NCBI RefSeq assembly: GCF_000526375.1
Contig: NZ_JAFY01000007.1
Span: 806,001 to 870,000, forward strand
Source of the DNA: Aminiphilus circumscriptus DSM 16581
GTDB taxonomy: Bacteria > Synergistota > Synergistia > Synergistales > Aminiphilaceae
Direction: 5' to 3'
Length of the DNA stretch: 64,000 nucleotides
The notes under the pieces were generated by a model. It was given only the letters and a program-made list of their open reading frames with translations, did not search any database and was not told where the DNA came from. Every line of letters begins with the position of its first letter. Within the stretch, counting starts at the first letter, position 1. The translations under genes were made by a program, and so were the position numbers. Below are positions 36,033 to 46,455 of this stretch, one piece after another.

Positions 36033-36336
36033 AGCTCATAACCTCTCGATTTCTTCTCTGGACTTCAAATTCGCCCTGGTTTTCGAGATGAGCGATGTGT
36101 TTTTCCAGTACATCGACTCTGGCGTTTGCGAGCGCGAAAGACCCTGCCAACACAGCCGCGGAGACAACAGCCGTACTCCACGAACCATCAGGTCCGAGAT
36201 CAAGAACCGATGCGTTGCCCTTCCTTTGCAGATGGTCCAGAAGCGAACGGACGATTCGCCGCCTATCCTTGAGGCTCTTTGCTCCCATGATGCGGAACTC
36301 AACGACAAGGAGTCCGACAAATGGTTCCATAAGCAT
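35950..36336 (-). CDS. ylxP: DUF503 protein (YlxP-like)
   Basis: Small protein found between infB and rbfA in many bacteria; function not settled. The first 95 residues fit the family: FVGLLVVEFRIMGAKSLKDRRRIVRSLLDHLQRKGNASVLDLG. The ORF then runs on for about 30 residues (after VMSYGDISY) inside rbfA, making it 128 residues against about 92-95 usual, with an 83-nt overlap. It starts 3 nt after the infB stop. Confidence 0.82.
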   Translation of the reverse strand: MLMEPFVGLLVVEFRIMGAKSLKDRRRIVRSLLDHLQRKGNASVLDLGPDGSWSTAVVSAAVLAGSFALANARVDVLEKHIAHLENQGEFEVQRRNREVMSYGDISYRTYQQRNASGDFGDSSAENQG

Positions 36337-36339
36337 ACC

Positions 36340-38322
36340 CTATTCGAGGTTTCTCTTTTCCTCGATGATTTCGTAAGCCTCCACCACATCCTGCTCACGA
36401 AAGTCCTGAAAATTGTTAAAGCTCATTCCGCATTCGTATCCTGCCGCAACTTCGCGGACATCGTCCTTGAACCGCTTGAGTACCGAGAGAGTGCCCTCCC
36501 AGAAAACAACGCCCTCGCGAATGAGCCTGACCTTGGCGTTCCGTTTCATTTGGCCTTCTGTAACGTAACATCCTGCGACTTTGCCGGATTTGGGAACCTT
36601 GAAAACGGCACGGATTTCCGCCTGTCCGAGAATATGTTCTCTCAGTTTGGGCGCAAGCATTCCCTCCAGTGCAGCTTTCACATCATCAATGACATCGTAG
36701 ATGACGCGATAAAGACGGATCTGCACGCCTTCCCGTTCGGCAATTCTGCTCGCATTGCTGTCCGGACGAACATTGAAGCCAATGACGATCGCATTCGATG
36801 CTGCGGCCAACATGACGTCGGATTCGGAAATCCGCCCGACACCTTCGTGCACGATGAACGTGCCGACTTCATTCGTGGCAAGCTTCATCAAAGAGTTTCG
36901 TAATGCCTCAAGAGACCCCTGCACGTCGCATTTGAGCAACAGGTTCAGCTGAGGCGTTTCTCCCTGCTGCATCTGCTGGTAGACTTCCTCCAGGGTAAGA
37001 CGTTTCGTACGGGTTGCGTCCTCTTCGCGGCGAATCTGCGCCTGCAAAGAAATGGTGTCCCGAGCTTCTCTTTCATGTGCAACCTTTCGGAAACGCTCTC
37101 CCGGCTGGGGAACACCATCAAGCCCTAGTATTTCCACAGGCGTGCTCGGGCCCGCCGTATCGACGAAGTTGCCACGGTCATCAAGCATGGCCCGCACTCT
37201 TCCCCAGGTAGTCTCCGCCAAGACGATATCCCCCCGCATGAGCGTGCCTTCCTGGACGATCACCGTCGCAACGGGGCCTTTCCCTTTGTCGAGCTTCGCC
37301 TCGACGACAATTCCTTCAGGGTCCACTGTGGGATCTGCGCGCAGTTCCCCCAACTCGGCCACGAGAGTGATCATTTCGAGGAGCTGTTCTACCCCGAGCC
37401 CCTTCTTAGCGGAAACATCCACCATGATGGTGTCGCCGCCCCACTCCTCGGGAACCAGCCCTTGATCGGAAAGTTGTTGCCGTACCCGGTCGGGCCGTGC
37501 GTCGGGCTTGTCGATCTTGTTGATCGCAACGATGATGGGCACTCCTGCGGCTTTTGCATGGTTGATCGCCTCGATGGTCTGCGGCATAAGGCCGTCATCC
37601 GCTGCAACGACAAGAACGGCGATGTCCGTGACTTGAGCACCCCTTGCTCTCATCGCCGTGAAGGCTTCGTGGCCAGGAGTGTCGAGAAAGACAATGCGCT
37701 CATTCTGATGGATCACCGTGGAGGCGCCAATATGCTGCGTAATACCTCCGGCTTCGCTTTCCGTAACGTTCGTCTTGCGAATATAGTCAAGCAGTGTGGT
37801 CTTTCCGTGGTCCACATGCCCCATGACCGTCACGATGGGAGGGCGCGGAACGAGATGAGCCCCTTTGGGGGCGGATTTGCCTGTCGGTCGCGGCGCGCTC
37901 TCCACAGTTTTTTCGAACTCGCCTCCGGAAACGGGACGGGAGAGTTTTTTCCCAAAGGCAGAAGCGAGCACACCGAGTGCCTTGTCGTCGACTTTTGCGT
38001 TTGCAGGCAGCATCAATCCCGCAGTGACAAGAGCTTTCACGGCATCCGCCGGAGACACACCAAGAAGAGACGCCGTTTCGGCCACGGTGGACTCGTAGGC
38101 GACAATCACCCGTTCTTCAGACGTCGAAATCTTCTCTTCCTTGATTCCAACAGAAGCACCCGCGTCATTGCGTAAAGCATCTTCGACAAGTTGCGCAACA
38201 TCCGTATCAATAGAACTCATGTGTGTTTTCACATCCACATCAAGACTTTTTAAGATTTCCATCAACTCTTTGTTTGTTTTGCTCAAGAGTTTGGCGAGTT
38301 CATACACCCTTATTTTACTCAT
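36340..38322 (-). CDS. infB: Translation initiation factor IF-2
   Basis: GTPase that brings initiator tRNA to the 30S subunit. From the ATG at 38322 it is 660 residues, starting [20 protein letters not shown] (IF2N domain) followed by a second IF2N-like region and a short linker. G-domain motifs: [25 protein letters not shown] and VAINKIDKP. Domains II-IV follow, with [11 protein letters not shown] and [18 protein letters not shown]. The N-terminal linker is much shorter than in enterics. GGGGGGC 8-9 nt upstream and overlap with ylxQ support this start. Confidence 0.96.
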   Translation of the reverse strand: MSKIRVYELAKLLSKTNKELMEILKSLDVDVKTHMSSIDTDVAQLVEDALRNDAGASVGIKEEKISTSEERVIVAYESTVAETASLLGVSPADAVKALVTAGLMLPANAKVDDKALGVLASAFGKKLSRPVSGGEFEKTVESAPRPTGKSAPKGAHLVPRPPIVTVMGHVDHGKTTLLDYIRKTNVTESEAGGITQHIGASTVIHQNERIVFLDTPGHEAFTAMRARGAQVTDIAVLVVAADDGLMPQTIEAINHAKAAGVPIIVAINKIDKPDARPDRVRQQLSDQGLVPEEWGGDTIMVDVSAKKGLGVEQLLEMITLVAELGELRADPTVDPEGIVVEAKLDKGKGPVATVIVQEGTLMRGDIVLAETTWGRVRAMLDDRGNFVDTAGPSTPVEILGLDGVPQPGERFRKVAHEREARDTISLQAQIRREEDATRTKRLTLEEVYQQMQQGETPQLNLLLKCDVQGSLEALRNSLMKLATNEVGTFIVHEGVGRISESDVMLAAASNAIVIGFNVRPDSNASRIAEREGVQIRLYRVIYDVIDDVKAALEGMLAPKLREHILGQAEIRAVFKVPKSGKVAGCYVTEGQMKRNAKVRLIREGVVFWEGTLSVLKRFKDDVREVAAGYECGMSFNNFQDFREQDVVEAYEIIEEKRNLE

Positions 38323-38671
38323 TCCTTTCGCCCCCCTTTGCAGCAAATTCCTCAATTTTGCGCGCCAACCCATGTGTCTCCGGAAGCCCGAAGATCTGAG
38401 TCAAACCGAGTCCCGTCATTCCGTGCATCTCCTCCCGTGTCGCCGCCAGGAAAAGCTGCCGACACATACCGCGCGCGACATACCCTTTCAATGCTCTCTG
38501 GACATTGACGGAACTGTCACTCGTGAGAAGAACGAGAATCCGGTCGCCCCTCCGCAGAGCCCTCCGGATGTCATCCTGTCCCAAAAACAGGACTCCTGCC
38601 CTCCGCGCCAAAGAGAGAAGCGACGCCACCCGAAGAGAGTCCTGGGATGAAACGTTACGCGCCCCCACCAT
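38315..38671 (-). CDS. ylxQ: L7Ae/L30e-fold RNA-binding protein (YlxQ-like)
   Basis: 118-residue protein, from the ATG at 38671 (GGAGGGG upstream). VASLLSLARRAGVLFLGQDDIRRALRRGDRILVLLTSDSS is the L7Ae/L30e-type core found in YlxQ between ylxR and infB. Predicted to bind a kink-turn RNA, perhaps on the ribosome. The in-frame extension to 38734 overlaps ylxR and lacks similarity. Overlaps infB by 8 nt and ylxR by 17 nt. Confidence 0.85.
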   Translation of the reverse strand: MVGARNVSSQDSLRVASLLSLARRAGVLFLGQDDIRRALRRGDRILVLLTSDSSVNVQRALKGYVARGMCRQLFLAATREEMHGMTGLGLTQIFGLPETHGLARKIEEFAAKGGERNE

Positions 38672-38969
38672 TCCGCCCCTCCTCTCCTTCAACTTCTCCG
38701 GCGAGCAAAGTGAGGACGTCGTCATAAAGCTCAACGGGAACCTTGCTCTTCAAAGCGCGGGAAAGGGTGTCCCTCTTTTTTGCGGCAAGCACACATTCCT
38801 TCCGAAAGCAGAGATACGCACCCCTTCCAGGCGTACGCCCTGTCGTATCAATTTCAATGCGACCATCAGGACAACGTACAACCCTAACCATGTCCCGCTT
38901 GGGAGATTCCTCCCCACATCCGGAACACGTCCTCGGGCGCTGTCTTGTCACTCCTGTTTTTCTTCCCAT
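38655..38969 (-). CDS. ylxR: YlxR/DUF448 RNA-binding protein (RnpM-like)
   Basis: 104 residues with the family core RTCSGCGEESPKRDMVRVVR, GRTPGRGAYLCFRKECVLAA and ALKSKVP. In Bacillus this protein (RnpM) binds RNase P RNA and modulates its activity; that role here is inference. It overlaps nusA by 22 nt, as in the conserved nusA-ylxR pair. Confidence 0.92.
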   Translation of the reverse strand: MGRKTGVTRQRPRTCSGCGEESPKRDMVRVVRCPDGRIEIDTTGRTPGRGAYLCFRKECVLAAKKRDTLSRALKSKVPVELYDDVLTLLAGEVEGEEGRNGGGA

Positions 38970-40072
38970 ATATCGGAAGAACCTCCCTTGATTATATCTT
39001 CAAAGAGATCCTGAAGAGTAGGCATCCTCTCCGGCTCGAGAACCTTGATATCGATTTTCCACCCCGTGAGTCGCGCCGCAAGTCGAACATTCTGTCCAGC
39101 CTTGCCGATAGCCAAAGACAATTGGTCAGGACGTACATAGACACGCACAGCACGGTCTGTTTCCAGCACAGGTTCCACTTTGAGGATCTTCGCCGGAGAG
39201 AGCGCGTTCCGGATAAACTGCAAAGGATCACTGTGCCAGATGATGATGTCCATGCGCTCCCCACGCAGCTCTGAACTGATGGACTTGATCCGGCTCCCCT
39301 TGGTCCCGACACAGGCTCCGACGGGATCGACATTTGGATCCAGCGTAGCCACGGCAATCTTCGAACGCGTTCCTGCCTCTCGGACAATACCCCGGATTTC
39401 CACCACGCCTTCCTGGATTTCCGGAACCTCCAGTTCCAAAAGACGGCGCAGAAGGCCAGGATGGGTTCTCGACACGACAATACGAGGTCCTCTCGTGGTA
39501 CGACGGACATCCAGCAGAAAGAATTTCATGCGTTCATTCGGGGAGTAGGTTTCGCCCACAATCCGTTCCTCCCGAGGAAGGATCGCCTCGGTGCGGTCGT
39601 TCAACCGAACGAGGATGTGCTCACCTTCAGTCTTGAAGATGATCCCATTCACAAGATCACCCACACGATTCGCGAATTCGTCGAAGATGATCTGTCGTTC
39701 CGCATCCTTGATTCGTTGGATGATGACCTGCCTTGCGGTCTGTGCCGCGATTCTTCCGAATCCCTCCGGAGAAACTTCAATTCTGATAACGTCTCCATGC
39801 ACAACGTCCGAATAGCCCATTTCATGTGCCTGTGCGAGAGATAACTCGAGATCCGGCGAAGACACGTTTTCCACAACCATCCGAATTTCAAAGAGAGAAA
39901 TCTCTCCGTTTCCCAGATCGAGATGAACCTCGAGGTTTTGGTCGCCTCCCTTGTGTTTCCGATACGCCGAAACCAGTGCCGCTTCCAAGCTCGAGGCAAT
40001 GATTTCAATGGGGAGCCCCTTCTCTTCTTCTATCTGGCGAAGTGCTTTGAGGAAATCACGACCTAACTGCAT
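38948..40072 (-). CDS. nusA: Transcription termination/antitermination factor NusA
   Basis: RNA polymerase-binding factor, 374 residues from the ATG at 40072 (AGAAGGATC upstream). It starts [20 protein letters not shown] and has the RNAP-binding domain, the S1 domain ([19 protein letters not shown]), and KH1/KH2 with [14 protein letters not shown] and [24 protein letters not shown]. It lacks the C-terminal acidic repeats of proteobacterial NusA, like Gram-positive versions. Upstream in-frame residues (to 40198) lie inside rimP and are not family-like. Confidence 0.95.
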   Translation of the reverse strand: MQLGRDFLKALRQIEEEKGLPIEIIASSLEAALVSAYRKHKGGDQNLEVHLDLGNGEISLFEIRMVVENVSSPDLELSLAQAHEMGYSDVVHGDVIRIEVSPEGFGRIAAQTARQVIIQRIKDAERQIIFDEFANRVGDLVNGIIFKTEGEHILVRLNDRTEAILPREERIVGETYSPNERMKFFLLDVRRTTRGPRIVVSRTHPGLLRRLLELEVPEIQEGVVEIRGIVREAGTRSKIAVATLDPNVDPVGACVGTKGSRIKSISSELRGERMDIIIWHSDPLQFIRNALSPAKILKVEPVLETDRAVRVYVRPDQLSLAIGKAGQNVRLAARLTGWKIDIKVLEPERMPTLQDLFEDIIKGGSSDIWEEKQE

Positions 40073-40589
40073 GATCCTTCTCCTTCCCGCTCTTCTTTTT
40101 TTTCTGTTTTTGACCGCCTTCTTCAATCTCAAAGACAAGATGAGCTCGAGTAATTGTATCGAAAGGAATCGTTTCCTCGGAAGCGTCTTCCAAAACAAGA
40201 GTCACCGACAGCTCTGACACTGAAGCGAGACGCCCCACGATATCCCGGTGCTTTCCCTTTCCTTTGGAGATGCGCACAAGCGCCTTCTTGCCGAGAAATC
40301 TCAGAAAATCGGAATATTTTACAAGAGGACGCTCAACACCCGGAGAACTCACCTCAAAAAAGTATTTTACATTTGAAAAATCCATTTCATCAAGAATAGC
40401 GTTGATTTTCCTTGAGACTATCTCGCAATCCTTGATGGTAATGCCACCAATAGAATCGATAAGAACACGCAGAATTTTCCTTTCGTTCTCCACGGTCCAC
40501 TCCAGGTCGACGAACTCGAATCCGAGCTCTTCGACGCAACGCACAACCACGTCCTTCTGGAGAGCGACATTTTTTCCTCGCTCCTTCAC
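40056..40589 (-). CDS. rimP: Ribosome maturation factor RimP
   Basis: 30S assembly factor, 177 residues from the GTG at 40589, which has GGAGG 7 nt upstream. Family blocks: CVEELGFEFVDLEWTVENE, LRVLIDSIGGITIKDCEIVSRKI and FFEVSSPGVERPLVKYSDF. A Lys-rich tail (QKQKKKKSGKEK) ends the protein. First gene of the operon ending with ribF. The in-frame sequence upstream of 40589 spans a terminator and is not coding. Confidence 0.93.
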   Translation of the reverse strand: MKERGKNVALQKDVVVRCVEELGFEFVDLEWTVENERKILRVLIDSIGGITIKDCEIVSRKINAILDEMDFSNVKYFFEVSSPGVERPLVKYSDFLRFLGKKALVRISKGKGKHRDIVGRLASVSELSVTLVLEDASEETIPFDTITRAHLVFEIEEGGQKQKKKKSGKEKDHAVRS

Positions 40590-40621
40590 GACGACACCTC
40601 CGTTTTCCACGGAAGGGGACA

Positions 40622-40654
40622 CAAAAAAGGAAGAGTGGGCACAGCCCACTCTTC
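40622..40654 (-). terminator. Intrinsic terminator/possible attenuator before rimP-nusA
   Basis: Perfect 11-bp stem GAAGAGTGGGC/GCCCACTCTTC (40630-40654) with 3-nt loop, followed on the minus strand by CCTTTTTT. It lies downstream of a promoter-like site (40693-40721) and only 32 nt before the rimP start, so it may both end the guaB transcript and attenuate the rimP operon. Confidence 0.85.
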
Positions 40655-40692
40655 TCGACAATCCTCCCCGTCCACACGATCTATACGAATGG

Positions 40693-40721
40693 AGTATAGC
40701 ATGTGCCCCCAGACTCTACAA
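40693..40721 (-). promoter_or_regulatory. Possible promoter of the rimP-nusA-infB operon
   Basis: Minus strand: TTGTAG (40716-40721), 17-nt spacer ending TGC, TATACT (40693-40698), that is an extended -10. The transcript would start near 40686 and meet the terminator stem about 30 nt later. Confidence 0.55.
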
Positions 40722-40904
40722 GCAGTCTCCCACGATAAAATCCGGCCACCATTCGTCCAATCCCACACTGAAGGACTCTTCGATAGGAATCTCCATCAAG
40801 GAGTCTCCGAGCACTTCCTCCTCCAGCATAGGCAGAAAGAGGTTTCCCATCCATACTCGCTGTTTTTCGTTCTGATCGAGGAAAAACAACCGTCCTGGGG
40901 ACAC
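40716..40904 (-). CDS. Small hypothetical protein downstream of guaB
   Basis: Unrecognised 62-residue acidic protein starting 19 nt after the guaB stop, on the same strand, from the GTG at 40904 with GGAGG 8 nt upstream. It reads SPGRLFFLDQNEKQRVWMGN and ends EWWPDFIVGDCL; no membrane segment, signal peptide or cysteine motif apart from the C-terminal Cys. The opening (RLFFLDQNEKQRVWMG) suggests a short beta-hairpin. Operon position and ribosome-binding site support coding; no function is proposed. Confidence 0.55.
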   Translation of the reverse strand: MSPGRLFFLDQNEKQRVWMGNLFLPMLEEEVLGDSLMEIPIEESFSVGLDEWWPDFIVGDCL

Positions 40905-40923
40905 GACGAGCACCTCCTCGCTG

Positions 40924-42423
<1,500 letters not shown>

Positions 42424-43614
42424 TCATATCTGATCCGCCTCGTTTTCGAACCGACGAAGCGTGGCCACTGCATGGCACACCATGGCCTCGCCTCTGCCGA
42501 CACTTCCCACATGCTCTCCGGATTTCACCTTCACATGCACCCACCGGCTCGTCTTCCCACCGGAATTTTTCTTCCAAACTCTGTTGAAGACAGCGTTCAA
42601 TGCGGACTCGATCTCCGGAACAAAGACTCCCAGTCGAGGGACCTGGGCTATCAGCGTAACATCCACCCACTCCACGCCCCACGCCCTAGAGAAAATACGC
42701 CTACACACCTCGTCCAAAAGCACCATGCTGTCCGCATCCCGGTAACGTTCTTCCGAGGCGGGAAAGAGCGTTCCCAGATCAGGTTCTCCTGCCGCCCCGA
42801 GCAGCGCGTCGGCGACGGAATGGGCGATCACGTCGGCATCGGAATGCCCCTGAAGCCCCAGGGACGAGGGAATGCGAACTCCCGCGAGAAAAAGCGGACG
42901 GTGAGGGACGAGAGGATGCACATCGTACCCGTGACCTGTCCGAAGGACATCTTTTGCCTGTACTTTCGCCAGCATCTGCGCCATTGCCATATCCTCTTCG
43001 TAGGTGATCTTGAAATTCCTTCTTTCTCCAGGGACAGTCGCAAGAGGCATGCCCGCGGCGATCCACGCCTCTGCTTCGTCCTTCACCCCACGCTCCGCCC
43101 GCTCAAGAACACTGAGCAAGAGATGCCGAGGGAAAACTTGCGGCGTCTGTGTTCTGAAAATCCCCTCTCTGGAGACAGGCATCACTTCTCCTGTCTCCGA
43201 TATCCGTTTGAGTGCGTCCGTCTCAGGCAGAACAGGAATAGCTCCGCCTTCTCCAGCAGCACGAAGAAGGCGCCTGCAGAGATCGATCGAAACAAAGGGA
43301 CGCGCCGCATCGTGCACAAAAACCATTTTCCCCGAGGCCTCTCGAAGGCCGGACAGGACCGAATCGACTCGTTCCATTCCTCCAGGGGCGAAACGCAATG
43401 GGATCTCGAAAAAATTGACATCCAATTCCATTTTCCCCACATCAGGAATGACAAGAACGCATTCGCCGACAAAGCCTTCACGAAACAGAGCGTTCGCCAC
43501 GAGGGCACTCCAGTTCCACATAGGCATGGAACCAAGCTGACAGAACTGTTTTGGAGTCCCTCCCATGCGCGTTCCTTTTCCCGAGGCAACGATAATGAAA
43601 GAAGCCTCCATCAC
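42424..43614 (-). CDS. ispDF: Bifunctional IspD/IspF (MEP pathway)
   Basis: Two MEP-pathway enzymes fused in 396 residues. Residues 1-230 are IspD (CDP-ME synthesis): IVASGKGTRMGGTPKQF, VFVHDAARPFVSIDLCRRLL and TVPGERRNFKITYEEDMAMA. Residues about 237-396 are IspF (MEcPP synthesis): GHGYDVHPL with the zinc ligands, LGLQGHSDADVIAHSVADALLGAAGEPDLG and VDVTLIAQVPRLG. Intervening IspE activity is encoded elsewhere. The start overlaps the PIN-TRAM gene stop. Confidence 0.95.
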   Translation of the reverse strand: MMEASFIIVASGKGTRMGGTPKQFCQLGSMPMWNWSALVANALFREGFVGECVLVIPDVGKMELDVNFFEIPLRFAPGGMERVDSVLSGLREASGKMVFVHDAARPFVSIDLCRRLLRAAGEGGAIPVLPETDALKRISETGEVMPVSREGIFRTQTPQVFPRHLLLSVLERAERGVKDEAEAWIAAGMPLATVPGERRNFKITYEEDMAMAQMLAKVQAKDVLRTGHGYDVHPLVPHRPLFLAGVRIPSSLGLQGHSDADVIAHSVADALLGAAGEPDLGTLFPASEERYRDADSMVLLDEVCRRIFSRAWGVEWVDVTLIAQVPRLGVFVPEIESALNAVFNRVWKKNSGGKTSRWVHVKVKSGEHVGSVGRGEAMVCHAVATLRRFENEADQI

Positions 43615-44792
43615 AGGTGTGAATCCCTCCGCAATCTTCCGAACACCATACGACCCGCCGACGTCTGCAGCATGGACGTAACTACCACGTCAACCCTTCG
43701 CCCTACATAGCGGTCCCCTTCCTCGACGACAATCATGGTCCCATCATCAAGATATCCCACACCCTGATGCGGTTCCTTCCCCTCCCGAATGAGGTCGACC
43801 GTGACGCTTTCTCCCGGAAGAAGCATGGGTTTGAGCGCGTTCGCCAAATCATTAACATTTAACACTGGGACCCCCTGGATCTGGGCAATTTTATTCAAAT
43901 TATAGTCCGTCGTGATGATTTTTCCCGAGATCTGCTTCGCCAGAGCAACCAAACCCTGATCCACGGAATCGACTTGCAGTTCCTTGAGAGAAATTTCCAG
44001 GATTTCCACACGCAGGGTGGCGAGTTTCTGCAGTTCGTTGACGACATCGAGACCTCTCCGTCCTCTGGTCCTTCGGGTAGGATCCGAAGAATCCGCCACA
44101 CCCTGGAGTTCCGTGAGCACAAATCTGGGCAGAACAAGTGTGCCTTCGAGAAATCCCGTTGAAGCAACGTCGAGAATCCTTCCATCGATGGCCACACTGG
44201 TGTCGAGAATCTTAACATCCATGCCATCGCTGGAGAGGGTAATCTCCTTCTCTCCCTTTCCCCCCCGAATCCGCCGGACCTTCGGCAGAATCCTGCCCTT
44301 CAATTCTCCGACAGTGGAGACCATGTTCACGATATCCTCACGGCGTTTCAGAAAGATGCGGACAAAGGTGTATCCCAAAACGACGTTCAACAATACCGCA
44401 ATGTAACTTCCCACGCCGGGAAAATCCGCAAAGGGCAGTGCAAGGAGATTGGCCACAAGAAGACCGATGATGAGCCCGACGATGCCTACAGTGAGATCCG
44501 TCCAACTGATGGACTGGAGCTGGCTCTCAAAGAGCAGACCGAATCGGAGCAATGCCCGAAGAAACAGGGGTGTCACCAAATATCCTATACCCGCCATAAA
44601 AATGATAAGGAAGCCGAGAAATGCGATATTCGCCGAAAAATTCCCCCAAGGCCAGTAATTCCTGAACAGAGGAATCTCTTGAAAGACCTGGTCGCGCAAG
44701 TACTGCGCCAATTGGTACCCCGCAAAACCACCGAGAAAGGACAACAACGTACGAACGACTCCTCTGAGGATAACAACGAGACCATGTTCCAT
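43611..44792 (-). CDS. Membrane-anchored PIN-TRAM domain protein (YacL-like)
   Basis: 393 residues. The N-terminal third has four membrane segments (about 8-28, 52-75, 100-120, 130-148). A PIN nuclease-like domain follows (KILDTSVAIDGRILDVASTGF, LTELQGVADSSDPTRRTRGRRGLD, IITTDYNLNKIAQ) with conserved acidic residues, then a TRAM domain (HQGVGYLDDGTMIVVEEGDRYVG). This is the architecture of Bacillus YacL. RNase activity is plausible but unproven. It precedes ispDF, a neighbourhood seen in other bacteria. Confidence 0.9.
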   Translation of the reverse strand: MEHGLVVILRGVVRTLLSFLGGFAGYQLAQYLRDQVFQEIPLFRNYWPWGNFSANIAFLGFLIIFMAGIGYLVTPLFLRALLRFGLLFESQLQSISWTDLTVGIVGLIIGLLVANLLALPFADFPGVGSYIAVLLNVVLGYTFVRIFLKRREDIVNMVSTVGELKGRILPKVRRIRGGKGEKEITLSSDGMDVKILDTSVAIDGRILDVASTGFLEGTLVLPRFVLTELQGVADSSDPTRRTRGRRGLDVVNELQKLATLRVEILEISLKELQVDSVDQGLVALAKQISGKIITTDYNLNKIAQIQGVPVLNVNDLANALKPMLLPGESVTVDLIREGKEPHQGVGYLDDGTMIVVEEGDRYVGRRVDVVVTSMLQTSAGRMVFGRLRRDSHL

Positions 44793-44801
44793 GAACGCGA
44801 T

Positions 44802-45428
44802 TCACCTCCCCTTCTGTGGGTTTCCGTTTTTCGATGCTTCCCTTCGGCTCTCCAGCGCCGCATGCAGCGTTACCCTGTCCGCGAAACCGATGCTCCCCCC
44901 CACGGGAAGACCGTAGGAAAGACGGGTAATTTTTCCTTCGAAATCCTTCAATGCATCCAGAACGGAATAATAGGTCAAATCACCTTCAACCCTCGGATTC
45001 GTGGCAACGATGACCTCCTCCGCCGAAAGGCTTTTCACTCTGGAGAGTAATGCATCCAACCTCTCCACGGACAATTCTTCTCCATCCAAAGGAGAAACTC
45101 TTCCCCCCAATACAAAATAGAGACCGAAGTAGATTCCCGCCTGCTCGATGCTGATGAGATCCTCCGCTGTTTCGACAACACAGAGAGTCTTTCTGTCCCG
45201 CATGGAATCCCGACAAAGAGAGCAGGGATCGGTGTCTGTCATGTTGCCGCAGGCGGAACAAGGCGCCAGACGAGAGCGGAGGTCAACCAAGGCTGCGGCA
45301 AGTTCCTGTGCATAGGTCTGACTCTGGTGGAGAACGAAAAAGGCCATTCTCCGGGCACTTTTCTCCCCAATCCCGGGAAATTTCTCGAAAAGCGCAACGA
45401 GCTTTTCCAGGGGCTCCGGTAAAGACAT
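44802..45428 (-). CDS. recR: Recombination mediator RecR
   Basis: Works with RecO/RecF to load RecA on gapped DNA. 208 residues: helix-hairpin-helix FEKFPGIGEKSARRMAFFVL, C4 zinc finger CSACGNMTDTDPCSLCRD, and Toprim domain with LCVVETAEDLISIEQAG, YFVLGGRVSPLDG and EVIVATNPRVEGDLTYY. It follows ybaB by 8 nt, as in most genomes, but dnaX is not next to them. Confidence 0.96.
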   Translation of the reverse strand: MSLPEPLEKLVALFEKFPGIGEKSARRMAFFVLHQSQTYAQELAAALVDLRSRLAPCSACGNMTDTDPCSLCRDSMRDRKTLCVVETAEDLISIEQAGIYFGLYFVLGGRVSPLDGEELSVERLDALLSRVKSLSAEEVIVATNPRVEGDLTYYSVLDALKDFEGKITRLSYGLPVGGSIGFADRVTLHAALESRREASKNGNPQKGR

Positions 45429-45436
45429 GGCACTCT

Positions 45437-45745
45437 CTAAAAGAGCCCGGGTACGTTGAGCCCCATACCTCCAGCGAGTTGGCCCATCCGCTGATTGGCC
45501 AGCTCTTTGCTGAGACGCAATGCCTCGTTCACTGCGGCAAGAACAAGATCCTCCAGCATCTCCGGATCCTGAGGATCGATAACTTCGGGCGAGATCGTGA
45601 CGGAAAGGATATCGCCCTGGCCGTTCGCGACAACGCGAACCATGCCTCCTCCGGCCGCACCCTCCACTTTTTCCTCCGCAAGACGTTCCTGGATCTGAAC
45701 CATTTGGGTCTGCATCTTTTGAGCCTGTTTGAACAATTTATCCAT
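45437..45745 (-). CDS. ybaB: YbaB/EbfC-family nucleoid-associated protein
   Basis: DNA-binding protein of 102 residues from the ATG at 45745 ([25 protein letters not shown]). The core [21 protein letters not shown] and [15 protein letters not shown] are standard. GTG codons 6-9 nt upstream have better spacing to AAGGAG and may be the true start. Usually co-transcribed with recR. Confidence 0.92.
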   Translation of the reverse strand: MDKLFKQAQKMQTQMVQIQERLAEEKVEGAAGGGMVRVVANGQGDILSVTISPEVIDPQDPEMLEDLVLAAVNEALRLSKELANQRMGQLAGGMGLNVPGLF

Positions 45746-45787
45746 CTTCACCACACACCACACTCCTTCTCCGAAAGGCTAATGCGA

Positions 45788-46252
45788 TCAATGATGGTAC
45801 CGCATTCCATGACGAATGGAAACAGCCCGATAGAGTTGTTCAAAAAGAAGAACAAGACAGAGTTCGTGAGGGAATGTCATGGGAGAAAGAGAGACTCTTT
45901 CCGCTGCGCGGCTCTTGATTCGTTCCCCCACACCATGCGCTCCCCCGACAACGAGCAGTAAACGCCCGGGCACGCTCTGAAGAGACTCGTAAAGCCATAT
46001 CGAAAAATCCCTGCTGGAACGACATATTCCCGCCTCATCAAGAAGCACCGGATAGTCTCTCTCGGTGATGCGTTGCAGAATGCGCTCTTCCTCTTTTTTA
46101 CGCACAGCCTCGACATTTTTGATGCCCCGAGCTTCCGGAACCGTTTCCCACGTTAGAGGAAGAAGTTTTTCAACTCTTTTTTCATACTGAGAACATCCCT
46201 CGAAAGCCCAAGCAGCTCGAGGCATCCCCACGGAAAGAATCACGAGTTTCAT
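45788..46252 (-). CDS. rlmH: 23S rRNA (pseudouridine(1915)-N3)-methyltransferase RlmH
   Basis: SPOUT-fold methyltransferase of 154 residues acting on 23S rRNA helix 69. SAM-knot residues: LLLVVGGAHGVGERIKSRA, LSPMTFPHELCLVLLFEQLYRA, and the signature ending GMRYHH. The N-terminus KLVILSVGMPRAAWAFEGC is somewhat variable. Overlaps the DUF951 stop by 4 nt. Confidence 0.95.
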   Translation of the reverse strand: MKLVILSVGMPRAAWAFEGCSQYEKRVEKLLPLTWETVPEARGIKNVEAVRKKEEERILQRITERDYPVLLDEAGICRSSRDFSIWLYESLQSVPGRLLLVVGGAHGVGERIKSRAAERVSLSPMTFPHELCLVLLFEQLYRAVSIRHGMRYHH

Positions 46253-46455
46253 TTCTCCGCCTCACCCAGGACAGCGCTGCGAAGCGCGAGAGGTTCCATA
46301 TCCAAGCATCGTCCACACACACGGCAACGAACTCGTATCAGCACTCCCACACGCACCACTTCCCAGATCCGGGAACCACAGGGATGTTTTTTCTTCAGTT
46401 CCAGAAGCGTTCCCGGTTCAATGGGATTTCTATAATAGCCCATTTTCGCACTCAT
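46249..46455 (-). CDS. DUF951 small protein
   Basis: 68-residue protein: PIEPGTLLELKKKHPCGSRIWEVVRVGVLIRVRCRVCGRCL is the DUF951 pattern, with paired cysteines that may bind metal. The family is common in Firmicutes, often near rpsF or other translation genes; function unknown. It overlaps the end of the second V-ATPase D gene by 26 nt; the ATG at 46443 is an alternative start. Confidence 0.85.
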   Translation of the reverse strand: MSAKMGYYRNPIEPGTLLELKKKHPCGSRIWEVVRVGVLIRVRCRVCGRCLDMEPLALRSAVLGEAEK

